Shown: positions 1 to 9,656 of the stretch, piece by piece
Layout of the letters: every line of letters starts with the position of its first letter
Numbering within the stretch: position 1 is the stretch's first letter
NCBI RefSeq assembly: GCF_000711965.1
Contig: NZ_JONS01000001.1
Span: 62,001-126,000, forward strand
From: Actinomyces israelii DSM 43320
GTDB lineage: Bacteria; Actinomycetota; Actinomycetes; Actinomycetales; Actinomycetaceae
DNA: 64,000 nucleotides
Direction of reading: 5' to 3'
The notes under the pieces: generated by a model
What the model saw: the letters and a program-made list of their open reading frames with translations, nothing else
Databases searched by the model: none
Told to the model about the DNA's origin: nothing
Position numbers and translations under genes: made by a program

Positions 1-328
1 TGCGCGCCCGCAGGGCGGCCAGGTCGATGCGGGCCCGCCCCAGGGCGGGGGCGCCGCCGTCGCTCTCGGGCAGGGCGACGCCGTGGGCGGCCGAGCCCTG
101 GACCTCTCTCAGGACGCGGGCGGCGGAGATGAGGGTCTTGGTGGGGATGCAGGCCACGTTGATGCAGGTGCCGCCGACCTTGTCGCGCTCGACCATGACG
201 ACGCGGTCGCCCTTCTTGGCGCGCAGCATGGCCAGGGACTTTCCCGCCTTGCCCCCGCCGACGACGAGCAGGTCGACGTCCTCGGTCGGCGCGCTGCCGG
301 TGAAGCCGGTTGTGATGGTGTGGGTCAT
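1..328 (-). CDS. RclA-like FAD/NAD(P) pyridine nucleotide-disulfide oxidoreductase (5' part, cut by window edge)
   Basis: Only the first 109 codons are in the window; the gene continues beyond base 1. The N-terminus has an FAD-binding glycine-rich loop GGGKAGKS (residues 24-31) and the redox-active disulfide motif GGTCINVACIPTKT with Cys55 and Cys60 separated by four residues, which defines class I flavoprotein disulfide reductases. The GKAGK loop is characteristic of the RclA/YkgC branch (reactive chlorine resistance, Cu(II) reductase in E. coli) rather than of lipoamide dehydrogenase. The ATG at 328 follows GAGGAG with good spacing. Assignment to RclA rather than mercuric or mycothione reductase is inference because the C-terminal half is missing. 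Confidence 0.8.
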   Translation of the reverse strand, partial: MTHTITTGFTGSAPTEDVDLLVVGGGKAGKSLAMLRAKKGDRVVMVERDKVGGTCINVACIPTKTLISAARVLREVQGSAAHGVALPESDGGAPALGRARIDLAALRAR

Positions 329-570
329 GGATGCGTCTCCTCACGCAGGGCTGCGGCCGGCGGACTCGGTGTCGGCCGGCACTGGACGGACGGCCGGGCG
401 GCCGCTGTCGGCAGGGCGAACAGGCCGCGACCGACTTCTATTCCATCCGCTTATCTTTCCGCTCCCGCGCGCATGTGGTCTTTATTGACTCCCGGTCGCT
501 CGCGCCGTCACGCACCGTGCGCGTCAAGATGCACCCCGGACACCGGCGCCATTGGTGCGAGGATCTCCCC

Positions 571-1221
571 ATGACCCCCGCAGCAGCCCCGGGCTCAGCG
601 CCCGCCCTGTCGTCGGGCCCGCTGACCGGCGACGTCGTCCGGCTCGAGCCCCTGGAGCCCGGGCACGTGCCCGGGCTGCGCGAGGCCGCCGTCGGCGCGG
701 GGACGAGCGCCTTCGCGACCGTGCCCGCCCCCGAGGACGTTGCGGCCTACGTGACCGGCTCGATCGCGCGCCGCCAGGCCGGCTCCTACGCGCCTTTCGC
801 GCAGGTCGAGGCCGCCACCGGCCGCGTCGTCGGGCACACCGCCTACCTGACGCCGCGGTGGATGCCGGGCGGGCGGCTCTTCGCCGTCGAGGTCGGCTCC
901 TCGTGGCTGTCCCCCGCCGCCCGCGGCACGGCGGTCAACCCGGCCGCCAAGCTCCTGCTCATGACCCGGGCCTTCGAGGACTGGGGCGTGGACCGCCTCG
1001 ACATCAAGACCGACGCCCGCAACGACGTCGCCCGGCGCGCCATCGCCGGCACCGGCGCCCGCTTCGAGGCCGTTCTGCACGCCTGGCAGCCCTCCCTGGC
1101 GCCCGGCGAGGAGGGGCGCGTGCGCGACACGGCCATGTTCTGCGTGACGGCGGACGACTGGCCCCGGGTGAGGGCCCATCTGGAGGAGCGCGTCGCCCGG
1201 CGCCTGGCCCGCGCCCGCTGA
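571..1221 (+). CDS. GNAT family N-acetyltransferase (RimJ/RimL type)
   Basis: 216-residue protein with the layout of the RimJ/RimL acetyltransferase family: an N-terminal strand ending in VVRLEPLEPGHVPGL, a central strand GRVVGHTAYL, and the acetyl-CoA region with KLLLMTRAFEDWGVDRL followed by DIKTDARNDVARRAIAGTGA, matching the family pattern in which the substrate Asn and the Ala/Gly-rich helix lie after the CoA loop. It transfers acetyl from acetyl-CoA to an amine of a protein or small molecule; the substrate cannot be deduced. An upstream in-frame extension to 331 exists, but ATG 571 is preceded by GAGGAT at useful spacing and the family homology starts just after it. It appears monocistronic, divergent from the flavoprotein gene. 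Confidence 0.85.
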   Translation: MTPAAAPGSAPALSSGPLTGDVVRLEPLEPGHVPGLREAAVGAGTSAFATVPAPEDVAAYVTGSIARRQAGSYAPFAQVEAATGRVVGHTAYLTPRWMPGGRLFAVEVGSSWLSPAARGTAVNPAAKLLLMTRAFEDWGVDRLDIKTDARNDVARRAIAGTGARFEAVLHAWQPSLAPGEEGRVRDTAMFCVTADDWPRVRAHLEERVARRLARAR

Positions 1222-1317
1222 ACGGACCGGCGCGCCGTCGTCGTCCCGGCCCCATAGACTCCTGCCCGTCACGCCGGCGGCCGGCCCGCGCCACCGGTCG
1301 CGTCGTCGGAAGGATGC

Positions 1318-1911
1318 ATGATGAGTGAGCTGCTCGATCCCGCCGAGGTCCTCGCCGAGGAGACCGGCTGGCAGCCGGCGCTGGAGCGCACCGACCTGCT
1401 CGCCCACCCGGTGGCCGCGGCCCTGAAGGCGCTGGGAGGCTCCCCCGAGGGCGCGCGACTGGCCCGCCGGGCCCAGGTGGTTCAGATCGACCCGCGGTAC
1501 TCCGACACCGGTGCTCTCAACGAGCGCTACCGCCTGGATCCCGCGGCCACCGGCAACTGCGTCCTGGTGGCGGGCAAGCGCGCCGGCGAGCAGCGGGTCG
1601 CCGCCTGCGTCGTGCGCGCGACCGACTTCGCCGACGTCAACCACGTGGTGAAGAGGCTCATCGACGTCCACAAGGCCTCCTTCCTGCCGGTGGAGCGGGC
1701 CGTGGAGATGAGCGGCATGGAGTACGGCGGCATCACGCCGGTGGGCGTGCCCGCCGCCTGGCGGCTCCTTATCGACGCCGGGGTCGCGGCGCGCGCCACG
1801 GTGCTCATCGGCTCCGGCGTGCGCCGCTCCAAGCTCCTCGTGCCCGGGGCGCTGCTGGCGGCGCTGCCAGGCGCGGAGGTGATCCGGGGGCTCGGCGTCA
1901 CCCCGGCCTGA
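1318..1911 (+). CDS. YbaK/EbsC family aminoacyl-tRNA editing-domain protein
   Basis: 197-residue stand-alone editing domain of the YbaK/ProX/EbsC fold, which hydrolyses mischarged aminoacyl-tRNA. Support: the lysine-containing segment VNHVVKRLIDVHKASFLP and the conserved segment MEYGGITPVGVP (about residues 138-149), followed by an IGSGVRRSKLLVPG strand-turn typical of the family. Two consecutive ATGs (1318 and 1321) lie after GGAAGG at 1308-1313; either could be used. A TAGACT hexamer about 60 bases upstream is a plausible -10. The tRNA substrate is not predictable from sequence. It converges on aconitase across about 250 bases in which no gene or clear terminator was seen. Confidence 0.85.
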   Translation: MMSELLDPAEVLAEETGWQPALERTDLLAHPVAAALKALGGSPEGARLARRAQVVQIDPRYSDTGALNERYRLDPAATGNCVLVAGKRAGEQRVAACVVRATDFADVNHVVKRLIDVHKASFLPVERAVEMSGMEYGGITPVGVPAAWRLLIDAGVAARATVLIGSGVRRSKLLVPGALLAALPGAEVIRGLGVTPA

Positions 1912-2162
1912 CCCGGGGCGCACCCCGCCCCCTCGGCAACGACTGGCCCCTGGGCATGTGTTCTTCGGCATGCCGCGCCTCCTCGCGCGATGCGAGCAGG
2001 GCGCGCGCAGCCCACGGAGGGGGGCGAAGGCGTCCAGCCGGCGGGATCCGCGCGACCCGGCCGCAAAGGCTCAGCGCCTGTGACGCGAGACTCCCAGGAC
2101 CTGCGCCGGGCCCGCCCGCGCGACTCCGACCCGCGCCGCCTCCCGGCCCGTCCGCGCCCCGC

Positions 2163-4853
2163 TCAGCCCCTGACGGCCAGCTGGCGCAGCACGTACTGCA
2201 GGATGCCGCCGTTGCGGAAGTAGTCGGCCTCCCCGGGGGTGTCGATGCGCACGACGGCGTCGAAGGAGACCGCGCTCCCATCGGGCCTGACCGCCTCGAC
2301 CGCGACCGTGCGCGGCGTGACGCCGTCGTTGAGGGCCGTCAGGCCCGTGATGGAGAAGGTCTCGGTGCCGTCCAGGCCCAGGCTCGCCGCCGACTCGCCG
2401 GCCGGGAACTGCAGGGGGGCGACCCCCATGCCGATGAGGTTGGAGCGGTGGATGCGCTCGAAGGACTCGGTGATGACGGCGCGCACGCCCAGCAGGGCGG
2501 TGCCCTTGGCGGCCCAGTCGCGCGAGGAGCCGGACCCGTACTCCTTGCCGCCGAGCACCACCAGCGGGACGCCGGCCGCCCGGTAGGCCCGGGAGGCGTC
2601 GAAGATCGACTCCTGCCCGCCGGTGAGGAAGTTGCGGGTGTATCCGCCCTCCACGCCGTCGAGGAGCTGGTTGCGCAGCCGGATGTTGGCGAAGGTGCCG
2701 CGGATCATGACCTCGTGGTTGCCGCGGCGCGAGCCGTAGGAGTTGAAGTCGCGGCGGGCCACCCCGTGGTCGGCCAGGTACCGGCCGGCCGGGGAGTCGG
2801 CCTTGATGGCGCCGGCCGGGGAGATGTGGTCGGTGGTCACCGAGTCGCCCAGCAGCGCCAGCACGCGGGCGCCGGCGATGTCCGTCACGGGGGTGAGCTC
2901 CATGGTGAGACCGTCGAAGAAGGGGGCCTTGCGCACGTAGGTGGACTCCTCGTCCCAGGCGAAGGTCTTGCCCTCGGGGGTGGGCAGGCCCCGCCAGCGC
3001 TCGTCCCCGGCGAAGACGTCGGCGTAGTCGGACACGAACATGTCCCGGTCGACGGTGGCGTCGATGGTGGCCTGCACCTCGGCGGGGTCGGGCCAGATGT
3101 CGGCCAGGAAGACGTCGCGGCCCTGGGCGTCGCGCCCGAGCGGCTGGGTGTCGAAGTCGAAGTCCATGGTGCCGGCCAGGGCGTAGGCGATGACCAGCGG
3201 CGGGGAGGCCAGGTAGTTCATCTTGACGTCGGGGTTGATGCGCCCCTCGAAGTTGCGGTTGCCGCTGAGCACCGAGACGACCGCCAGGTCGGCGTCGTTG
3301 ACGACCGCCGAGACCTCGGCGGGCAGCGGCCCGGAGTTGCCGATGCAGGTGGCGCAGCCGTAGCCGACGACGTTGAAGCCGAGCTCGTCGAGGGCGGGCC
3401 ACAGCCCCGCCTTGGCGTAGTAGTCGGTGACCACCTGGCTGCCGGGGGCCGTGGAGGTCTTGACCCACGGCTTGCTCCGCAGCCCCCTGGCGACGGCGTT
3501 GCGGGCCAGGAGGCCGGCGGCCACCATGACCGACGGGTTGGAGGTGTTGGTGCACGAGGTGATCGAGGCGATGGCCACGTGCCCGTGGTCGAGGACGGTA
3601 CCGGTGCCGTCGGCCAGGGTGACCGGGGTGGGCTTGGATGCCTCGGCGGCGTAGGCGGGCAGGGCGGCCTCGAAGGCCTCCCTGGCGCGGGAGAGCTCGA
3701 TGCGGTCCTGGGGGCGCTTGGGGCCGGCGATGGAGGGCACGACCGTGGCGAGGTCCAGCTCCAGGTACTCGGAGTAGACCGGCTCGCGGGCCGGGTCGTG
3801 CCACAGCCCCTGGGCCCTGGCGTAGGCCTCGACCAGGGCGATCCGCTCCTCGTCCCGGCCGGTCAGGCGCAGGTAGTCCACGGTGACGTCGTCGATGGGG
3901 AAGATGGCGGCGGTGGAGCCGAACTCGGGGCTCATATTGCCGATGGTGGCGCGGTTGGCCAGCGGCACGGCGGCCACGCCCTCCCCGTAGAACTCGACGA
4001 ACTTGCCCACCGCCCCGTGGGCGCGCAGCATCTGGGTGATGGTGAGCACGACGTCGGTGGCGGTGGCGCCGGCCGGGATGGAGCCGGTGAGCTTGAAGCC
4101 GACCACGCGCGGGATGAGCATGGACACGCTCTGGCCCAGCATGGCCGCCTCGGCCTCGATGCCGCCCACGCCCCAGCCCAGCACGCCCATGCCGTTGACC
4201 GTGGTCGTGTGGGAGTCGGTGCCCACGCAGGTGTCCGGGTAGGCCTGGGTGACGACCGTCCCGCCGGGCCCGGCGACCTGCCTGGTGAACACGGTGCGGG
4301 CCAGGTACTCGATATTGACCTGGTGGACGATACCTGTGCCGGGCGGCACCACCCGGAAGTTGGAGAAGGCGCCCTGGCCCCAGCGCAGGAACTGGTAGCG
4401 CTCGGCGTTGCGCCGGTACTCCAGCTCCTTGTTGCGCTCCAGGGAGGAGGACAGGCCGAAGGAGTCGATCTGGACGGAGTGGTCGATGACCATCTCGGCG
4501 GGGGCCAGGGGGTTGATCCTCTCGGGGTCGCCGCCCAGGTCCGCCACGGCCTCGCGCATGGTGGCCAGGTCCACGATGCAGGGCACCCCGGTGAAGTCCT
4601 GCATAATGACGCGGGCGGGGGTGAACTGGATCTCCGTGTCCGGCTCGGCCGCGGGGTCCCAGGCCGCCAGCGCCCTCACGTGGTCGGCGGTGACGTTGGC
4701 CCCGTCCTCGGTGCGCAGCAGGTTCTCGGCCAGGACCTTGAGGCTGTAGGGCAGGCGCTCCAGGCCGGGGACGGCGTCCAGGCGGAAGATCTCGTAGGAG
4801 CGGCCGTCCACGTCGAGGGTGGCGCGCGAGTCGAAGGTGTCGATACTGGCCAA
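2163..4853 (-). CDS. acnA: Aconitate hydratase A (aconitase, IRP1/AcnA type)
   Basis: 896-residue aconitase converting citrate to isocitrate via cis-aconitate in the TCA cycle. The three Fe-S ligand cysteines are in the expected places: Cys434 in [11 protein letters not shown], and Cys500 and Cys503 in [11 protein letters not shown]. The C-terminal swivel domain has the substrate-binding signature [13 protein letters not shown]. Length and motif spacing match bacterial AcnA/IRP1 rather than AcnB. The chosen start is a TTG at 4853-4851 preceded by AGGAG with 7-base spacing, giving a protein beginning [13 protein letters not shown] as in relatives; a longer in-frame ATG start (4916) lacks family similarity. 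The gene is transcribed alone, away from the pseudogene at 5038. Confidence 0.97.
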   Translation of the reverse strand: MASIDTFDSRATLDVDGRSYEIFRLDAVPGLERLPYSLKVLAENLLRTEDGANVTADHVRALAAWDPAAEPDTEIQFTPARVIMQDFTGVPCIVDLATMREAVADLGGDPERINPLAPAEMVIDHSVQIDSFGLSSSLERNKELEYRRNAERYQFLRWGQGAFSNFRVVPPGTGIVHQVNIEYLARTVFTRQVAGPGGTVVTQAYPDTCVGTDSHTTTVNGMGVLGWGVGGIEAEAAMLGQSVSMLIPRVVGFKLTGSIPAGATATDVVLTITQMLRAHGAVGKFVEFYGEGVAAVPLANRATIGNMSPEFGSTAAIFPIDDVTVDYLRLTGRDEERIALVEAYARAQGLWHDPAREPVYSEYLELDLATVVPSIAGPKRPQDRIELSRAREAFEAALPAYAAEASKPTPVTLADGTGTVLDHGHVAIASITSCTNTSNPSVMVAAGLLARNAVARGLRSKPWVKTSTAPGSQVVTDYYAKAGLWPALDELGFNVVGYGCATCIGNSGPLPAEVSAVVNDADLAVVSVLSGNRNFEGRINPDVKMNYLASPPLVIAYALAGTMDFDFDTQPLGRDAQGRDVFLADIWPDPAEVQATIDATVDRDMFVSDYADVFAGDERWRGLPTPEGKTFAWDEESTYVRKAPFFDGLTMELTPVTDIAGARVLALLGDSVTTDHISPAGAIKADSPAGRYLADHGVARRDFNSYGSRRGNHEVMIRGTFANIRLRNQLLDGVEGGYTRNFLTGGQESIFDASRAYRAAGVPLVVLGGKEYGSGSSRDWAAKGTALLGVRAVITESFERIHRSNLIGMGVAPLQFPAGESAASLGLDGTETFSITGLTALNDGVTPRTVAVEAVRPDGSAVSFDAVVRIDTPGEADYFRNGGILQYVLRQLAVRG

Positions 4854-5037
4854 GACGTCACTCCTGTTCTGCGGCTCCCGTCGTCTTACTGGGGATGCGC
4901 GACGGTTACGGCGCACACCGTATCCGCCACCGCGTTATCTCGCGTCAACATGGCGCTTCTGGCGCCCGCTTTACGCAAGACGGCCCGCGTGCATTCGGCC
5001 GGCGGGCCAGGAGCCCGCCCCCTGAGGGCGCCCACCG

Positions 5038-5950
5038 TCAGCCCCCGGCCCTCCAAAGGGTCAGGGTCATAAAGGGTCAGGGTCATGGAGTCCTCGGAGC
5101 AGGTGACCGTGGTGAGGTGGTTCTTCGACAGGAGCGAGGAGAGCCCCTCTGCGGGTGAGACGACGACGGTGCCCGTGGGCGCGCTGCGATCGGCGGAGCC
5201 GGTGGAGTCGTCGTCGACGGGGGCCTCCCCAGGTCCTGGCTCCAGGCCTCCGGCAGGCGCCGCTTGCCGGCCGGGGCGGAGGCGACCGCGACCGCCTTGC
5301 CGCCGTCGGCGCGGTGCACGAAGTCGGGCCGCGCGGTGCTCGTGGTGACGTCCTTGAGGACGCTCCCGTCCGGACCGAGCACCATGGCCGGGATGCTGAT
5401 GGTGCCGGGGGCCGTGCCGCCGGTGAAGGACGGCTCGAATATCACCGCCACGGAGCCGTCGGCGAGGGGCGACAGGACCGGGCTGAGGCTGGCGCCCGGG
5501 TCCGCGTCCGGCGCCGTGAAGGTGGACAGCCGCGTGCCGGTGGCCGCCTCGAGGACCCGGTTGCCGGACACGACGAGGTTCGTGAGCGGCGAGAGCCCCA
5601 TCGGCCTCGTGTCGGAGCGGCCGCTCCACTGCCCCGCTCCGCTGACCGGGTCCTACCCGGTCACGTAGTCGTCGCCGTCCCCTTGGGAGACGACGAGGAC
5701 GCCGGTGCTGGTCGCCCGTGCGCAGATGTTAGGAGCCGTGCCGGGCGGGCGGGTCGCCGACCTGCCCTGCGGTCAGGTCGATGCTCCACGCCTGTGTGAC
5801 GCCCCGCTCCCAGGCGCTGGAGGCGGGCGGCGGGGAGACGGCGGAGGAGCCTCGGCCCGAGCAGCCGCCCAGGGCCAGCGCGACCGCGGCGAGCAGGGCG
5901 AACCCGCGGATCGGCGTCAGGGGGTGGTGACGGGGCCTCATTGCTCTCAT
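5038..5950 (-). pseudogene. Degraded PQQ/BamB-like beta-propeller lipoprotein
   Basis: Fragments in different frames add up to one minus-strand lipoprotein gene. The 5' piece (from ATG 5950, or 5941) encodes a signal peptide with lipobox LALGGC and then stops at 5729. The reading resumes in another frame through VLVVSQGDGDDYVTG, meets a TAG (5656-5658), and continues in that frame through WSGRS and SGNRVLEAATG. Near 5230-5250 it shifts again to the frame encoding TGTVVVSPAEGLSSLL and CSEDSMTLTL. At the 3' end an exact 16-bp tandem duplication (5055-5070 and 5071-5086) shifts the frame; with one copy removed the protein would end in LWRAGG and a stop at 5040-5038. At least four lesions argue for genuine decay rather than a single read error. 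The propeller assignment rests on general similarity and is moderate. Confidence 0.7.
5055..5086. repeat. 16-bp exact tandem duplication inside the lipoprotein pseudogene
   Basis: AAAGGGTCAGGGTCAT occurs twice head to tail (5055-5070, 5071-5086). Sixteen is not a multiple of three, so the duplication frameshifts the 3' end of the minus-strand gene; the single-copy reading frame ends five codons later at a TGA. Confidence 0.95.
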
Positions 5951-6077
5951 GGTGCCGGACTCGCACCTCAAGGCGGCCGGGGCCATGGGTACCGCGCCCT
6001 TCGACGCCGAGCCCGGACGGGCGCCCCGACGCCGAGCGCGGCGCCCGTCCGGCCGCACCGGGTTCGGCCCGTCCTCC

Positions 6078-7523
6078 TCAGGGCCTGTCGAGCACGACGA
6101 TCGTCTCGAGGTGATGGGTGTGGGGGAACATGTCCAGGGCGCTCATGGCCGCCAGCCGGTAGCCGGCCCCCATGAAGGTCCTCAGGTCCCGCGCCAGGGC
6201 CGCGGGATCGCAGGCCACCATGACCACGCGCCCCGCGCCGAGAGCGGCGACGGCCTCCACGACCTCGCGCCCGGCCCCCTGGCGCGGCGGGTCGAGGACG
6301 ACGACGTCGGCCCCCGGCTCGCCGTCGGGCGCGAAGCGGCCCAGCCTCGCCACGGAGGCGGCGGTGACCCTGCCGGTGAGGAGGCGGGCCCCCTCCAGGG
6401 AGTGAAGGGTCCGGCGGGCGTCGCCCACCGCCTGCTCCCTGCCCTCCAGTGAGCGCACCGCCCCGGTCAGCACCGCCAGCGGCAGCGTGAACAGGCCCGC
6501 ACCGGCGTACAGCTCGACCACGCGCACGCCCGCCGTCCCGGCGGGGTCCAGGGGGCCGTCGCCGGCCCGCGTGCCGGCCGCCGTCGGCGCACCGGACAGG
6601 GCGGCGCGCACCACCCGGTCCACGAGCACCCCCGGCGCGTCGCGGTGCACCTGCCAGAAGCCGCCGGCGTGCACGCTGTAGCGCAGCCGTCCCAGCCCGA
6701 GGCCAGCGGCGTCGACGGTCTCCTCCACGCGCCGGCGCCCCGTGGGGCGCCCCGATGCGGTCAGGACCTGGTGACGGTCCCCGTCCGACAGGAGCACCAC
6801 CGGCTCGCCGGCGCTGGGGGCGACGGCCCGCACACGCATGCCCGGTCGGTAGCGCCTGCGCCACAGGGCGCGCTCGGTCAGGCCGAGGTCCCGGATCGCC
6901 GAGACGGCCAGCGGCAGGGACGTCACCGGCAGGACCCGTCCCGAGCGGAAGCCGTGCATGCCGGCCAGGCCGTCGTCGGTGACGCTCAGGGCGACCCTGG
7001 TCCGGGTGCCGGCGCCGGCCCAGCGGCTCGCCCGCGGCTCGCCGCCCGCCTCCGCGTCGCCCGGCATGGGCTCGACGGGCACCGTGGCGGCCCCCCGGGC
7101 CTCGGGCAGGGAGGCGGCCGCGGCCGCGACCTCCTCGCCGCCGATGCGCCGCAGGCAGTCGGCCAGCACCCACCGCTTCCAGGTGCGCTGGGCGGGCAGG
7201 GCGACGTGGCAGAGCTCCCCGCCGCCCACTCCCCCTGGGCCGGCCTCGGGCCACACGGGCCGCACCCGGTCCGGCGAGGCCGACAGGATCTCGACGGCGT
7301 CGGCGCGCCAGATCTTGGCGTTCTTCTCGGTCAGCACGGCGCGCACCGTCTCACCGGGCAGGGCGTGGCGCACGAAGACGACATGGCCGGCGGGGTCGTC
7401 GTCGGGGCGGGCCACGCAGTGCCCGCCGTGAGCGGGCGGGCCCACCCGCAGGATCATCGTCTCGACGGCCCCGGAGGCCTGCGGCCTGCCGGGCGCGCTG
7501 GAGTGCGGACTGCGGGTGCTCAT
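6078..7523 (-). CDS. Class I SAM-dependent RNA m5U methyltransferase (TrmA/RlmCD family) with TRAM-like N-terminus
   Basis: 481-residue RNA methyltransferase. The N-terminal about 75 residues resemble a TRAM RNA-binding domain (VGPPAHGGHCVAR ... VFVRHALPGETVRAV). The C-terminal catalytic domain has the SAM-binding VVELYAGAGLFTLPLA, the LDPPRQGAG motif, the catalytic cysteine in MVACDPAALARD, and the closing signature DMFPHTHHLE, all diagnostic of the TrmA/RumA family. The ATG at 7523 is preceded by AGGAG and overlaps the stop of the upstream transporter gene by 4 bases (ATGA), indicating translational coupling. The modified RNA (23S or tRNA) cannot be deduced. A methyltransferase in this position beside the K+ transporter is conserved in actinobacteria (as recalled for the mycobacterial Rv2689c region). 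Confidence 0.92.
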   Translation of the reverse strand: MSTRSPHSSAPGRPQASGAVETMILRVGPPAHGGHCVARPDDDPAGHVVFVRHALPGETVRAVLTEKNAKIWRADAVEILSASPDRVRPVWPEAGPGGVGGGELCHVALPAQRTWKRWVLADCLRRIGGEEVAAAAASLPEARGAATVPVEPMPGDAEAGGEPRASRWAGAGTRTRVALSVTDDGLAGMHGFRSGRVLPVTSLPLAVSAIRDLGLTERALWRRRYRPGMRVRAVAPSAGEPVVLLSDGDRHQVLTASGRPTGRRRVEETVDAAGLGLGRLRYSVHAGGFWQVHRDAPGVLVDRVVRAALSGAPTAAGTRAGDGPLDPAGTAGVRVVELYAGAGLFTLPLAVLTGAVRSLEGREQAVGDARRTLHSLEGARLLTGRVTAASVARLGRFAPDGEPGADVVVLDPPRQGAGREVVEAVAALGAGRVVMVACDPAALARDLRTFMGAGYRLAAMSALDMFPHTHHLETIVVLDRP

Positions 7524-9598
7524 ACGGTCTCTCCTGGGCCGGGCGCGCCGGCGGGCCGGCGGCGGTAGCGGTCTTCCCTGCGGACGGCGGCGTCGGCATC
7601 GGCGATGCCCTTGGCGGTGCGGGCGCGCAGGCCGTGGTGGATGTGGGTCTCCCCGGGCAGTCCGAGCTGCCAGGGCACCGACGCCATGACGACCCCGGGC
7701 GTGAACAGCAGCGCGGTCTTGAGCCGCAGCGCGGTCTGATTGTGAAGGATCTGCTCCCACCAGCGGCGCACGAGGTACTCGGGCAGGAAGACGACGACCA
7801 GGTCTCGCGGGGACTCACGGCGCACGGAGCGCACGTAGCTGACGATGGGGCGGGTGATGTCGCGGAAGGGCGAGTCCAGGACGGTCAGGGGCACAGCCAG
7901 CTCCGCCTCCTCCCAGGCGTCCAGGAGCCTGTCGGCACCGCCGTCGCCGGTGTCCACGGTGACGGCCTCGATGGAGGTCGGGTGGGTGGACTGGGCGTAG
8001 GTCAGGGCCCGCAAGGTGGGCTGGTGGAGGCGCGAGGCCAGGACGATGGCGTGGACGTGGGCGGGCAGCACGCGCGCGTCGTGCAGGTCGGAGATCGCCA
8101 GCTCCTCGCTCACGCGCCGGTAGTGGCGCCGGATCCGGCTCATCACCAGGCACAGGAGCGCCATAATGGTCAGGGTGATCCAGGCGCCGCGGGTGAGCTT
8201 GGTCGCCAGCACGATGAGCAGCACCAGGCCGGTGCCCGCCACGCCGATGGCGTTGATGACCCGGGAGCGGTGCATGCGGCGGCGCGCCCCGGGGTCGGTG
8301 GCGGTGGTCAGCTCGCGCGTCCAGTGGCGGACCATGCCGATCTGGGAGAGCGTGAAGGAGATGAACACGCCGACGATGTAGAGCTGGATGAGCCGGTTGG
8401 TGCTGGCGTCGAAGCCGACGATGAAGGCGACCGCACCCAGCCACAGCACGATAATGCCGTTGGAGTAGGCCAGGCGGTCGCCGCGCTGGGAGAGCTGGCG
8501 GGGCAGGAACTCGTCGCGGCCGAGCACGCTGGCCAGGACCGGGAAGCCGCTGAAGGCGGTGTTGGCGGCCAGCACCAGGATGAGCCCGGTCACCGCGGTA
8601 ATGAGGTAGAACATCGGCTTGAAGCCGGCGAACACTGCTGCGGCGATCTGCCCGATGACCGGGGCCTGGTGGTAGCCCGCGCCCAGCGGCCGGCCGTGGC
8701 TGAGCAGCTCGGTGGCCGGGTCCTCGACCATGCGGACGCCGACGGCGCCAGCCAGGTGGATGATGCTCATGAGCATGAGCGCGGCGATCGTGCCCAGCAT
8801 GAGCAGGGTGGTGGCGGCGTTGCGGGACTTGGGGCGCTGGAAGCTGGGCACGCCGTTGGAGATCGCCTCGACGCCGGTCAGGGCCGCGCACCCCGAGGAG
8901 AAGGCCCGCAGGATGAGGAAGGCTCCGGCCAGGCCGGTCAGGCCCTGCTCCCACCCGCTGTGGGTGACGACCTCGTAGGAGGCGCTCTCGGCCCGCCCGA
9001 GCGCGCCGGTGGCCTCCTGTATGAGGCCGACGACGGCGAGGGCCCCGATGGCCGCCATGTACAGGTAGGTGGGGATGGCGAAGGCGCCGCCCGACTCGCG
9101 GCTCCCGCGCAGGTTGAGCAGCGCCAGGCCGGTGGCGATGCCGACGGCGATCCCAACCTTGTGGTCCTCCGCCCAGGGCACGGCCGTGGCCAGGTAGGAG
9201 GTCCCCGAGGACACCGAGACGGCAACGGTCAGGACGTAGTCGCTCAGCAGCGCGGAGGCCACCAGCAGGCCGGCGTGCGGCCCCAGGTTGGTCGAGACGA
9301 CCTCGTAGTCGCCGCCGCCGGAGGGATAGGCGTGAACGGTCTGCCGGTAGGAGGCGACCACCACCACGAGCACGCCGACGACCGCCAGCGCGACCCACGG
9401 CGCGATCGCCGTGGCCGCGACCCCCGCCACCGCCAGGGTGATGAGCACCTCGTCGGGCGCGTACCCGACCGAGGACAGGGCGTCGGAGGCGAAGACCGGC
9501 AGGGCGATCCGTTTGGGCAGGAGGGTCTCGCCAAGCGCTCGGCTGGGCACCGGGCGCCCGACGAGAAGCCGCTTGACACGGTCTGCGAAATCACGCAC
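7520..9598 (-). CDS. KimA-like APC-superfamily potassium transporter
   Basis: 692-residue membrane protein with about 12 hydrophobic helices (residues about 35-480) followed by a soluble domain of about 200 residues. Strong family signatures of the APC/KUP-related KimA (YdaO) K+/H+ symporters are visible: VFASDALSSVGYAPDEVL near the N-terminus, AYPSGGGDYEVV, SSGCAALTGVEAISNGVPSF, and LILVLAANTAFSGFPVLAS. Database entries often call this family amino acid permease; proximity to two TrkA-type K+ regulators supports K+ transport. The start chosen is GTG 9598; no Shine-Dalgarno is visible, but a TACGAT hexamer (9612-9607) lies 8 bases ahead, suggesting a leaderless message. The downstream methyltransferase overlaps by 4 bases. 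Confidence 0.88.
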   Translation of the reverse strand: MRDFADRVKRLLVGRPVPSRALGETLLPKRIALPVFASDALSSVGYAPDEVLITLAVAGVAATAIAPWVALAVVGVLVVVVASYRQTVHAYPSGGGDYEVVSTNLGPHAGLLVASALLSDYVLTVAVSVSSGTSYLATAVPWAEDHKVGIAVGIATGLALLNLRGSRESGGAFAIPTYLYMAAIGALAVVGLIQEATGALGRAESASYEVVTHSGWEQGLTGLAGAFLILRAFSSGCAALTGVEAISNGVPSFQRPKSRNAATTLLMLGTIAALMLMSIIHLAGAVGVRMVEDPATELLSHGRPLGAGYHQAPVIGQIAAAVFAGFKPMFYLITAVTGLILVLAANTAFSGFPVLASVLGRDEFLPRQLSQRGDRLAYSNGIIVLWLGAVAFIVGFDASTNRLIQLYIVGVFISFTLSQIGMVRHWTRELTTATDPGARRRMHRSRVINAIGVAGTGLVLLIVLATKLTRGAWITLTIMALLCLVMSRIRRHYRRVSEELAISDLHDARVLPAHVHAIVLASRLHQPTLRALTYAQSTHPTSIEAVTVDTGDGGADRLLDAWEEAELAVPLTVLDSPFRDITRPIVSYVRSVRRESPRDLVVVFLPEYLVRRWWEQILHNQTALRLKTALLFTPGVVMASVPWQLGLPGETHIHHGLRARTAKGIADADAAVRREDRYRRRPAGAPGPGETV

Positions 9599-9606
9599 GA
9601 CACCGA

Positions 9607-9612
9607 ATCGTA
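9607..9612 (-). promoter_or_regulatory. -10 hexamer TACGAT of the KimA-like gene (leaderless)
   Basis: TACGAT on the minus strand ends 8 bases before GTG 9598, so transcription would begin at or next to the start codon. It faces the trkA promoter inside a 58-bp intergenic region. Confidence 0.45.
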
Positions 9613-9644
9613 CGTCCGCGTTCCCCGGCGTCCAAGGTCCGGGG

Positions 9645-9650
9645 TACGGT
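9645..9650 (+). promoter_or_regulatory. -10 hexamer TACGGT of the first trkA gene (leaderless)
   Basis: TACGGT is followed by six bases and then GTG 9657, so the seventh base after the hexamer is the start codon. No Shine-Dalgarno precedes the GTG. Confidence 0.5.
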
Positions 9651-9656
9651 TTTCCC

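Noticed and set aside
1912-2162. Possible gene or terminator in the 250-bp gap between the YbaK-type gene and acnA
   Set aside because: Short frames there have no family resemblance or ribosome binding site, and no convincing hairpin was found.
1956-5072. 1038-codon open frame opposite aconitase
   Set aside because: Composition is Gly/Val/Asp/Arg-rich with no domains; it is the antisense shadow of acnA, expected at this GC content.
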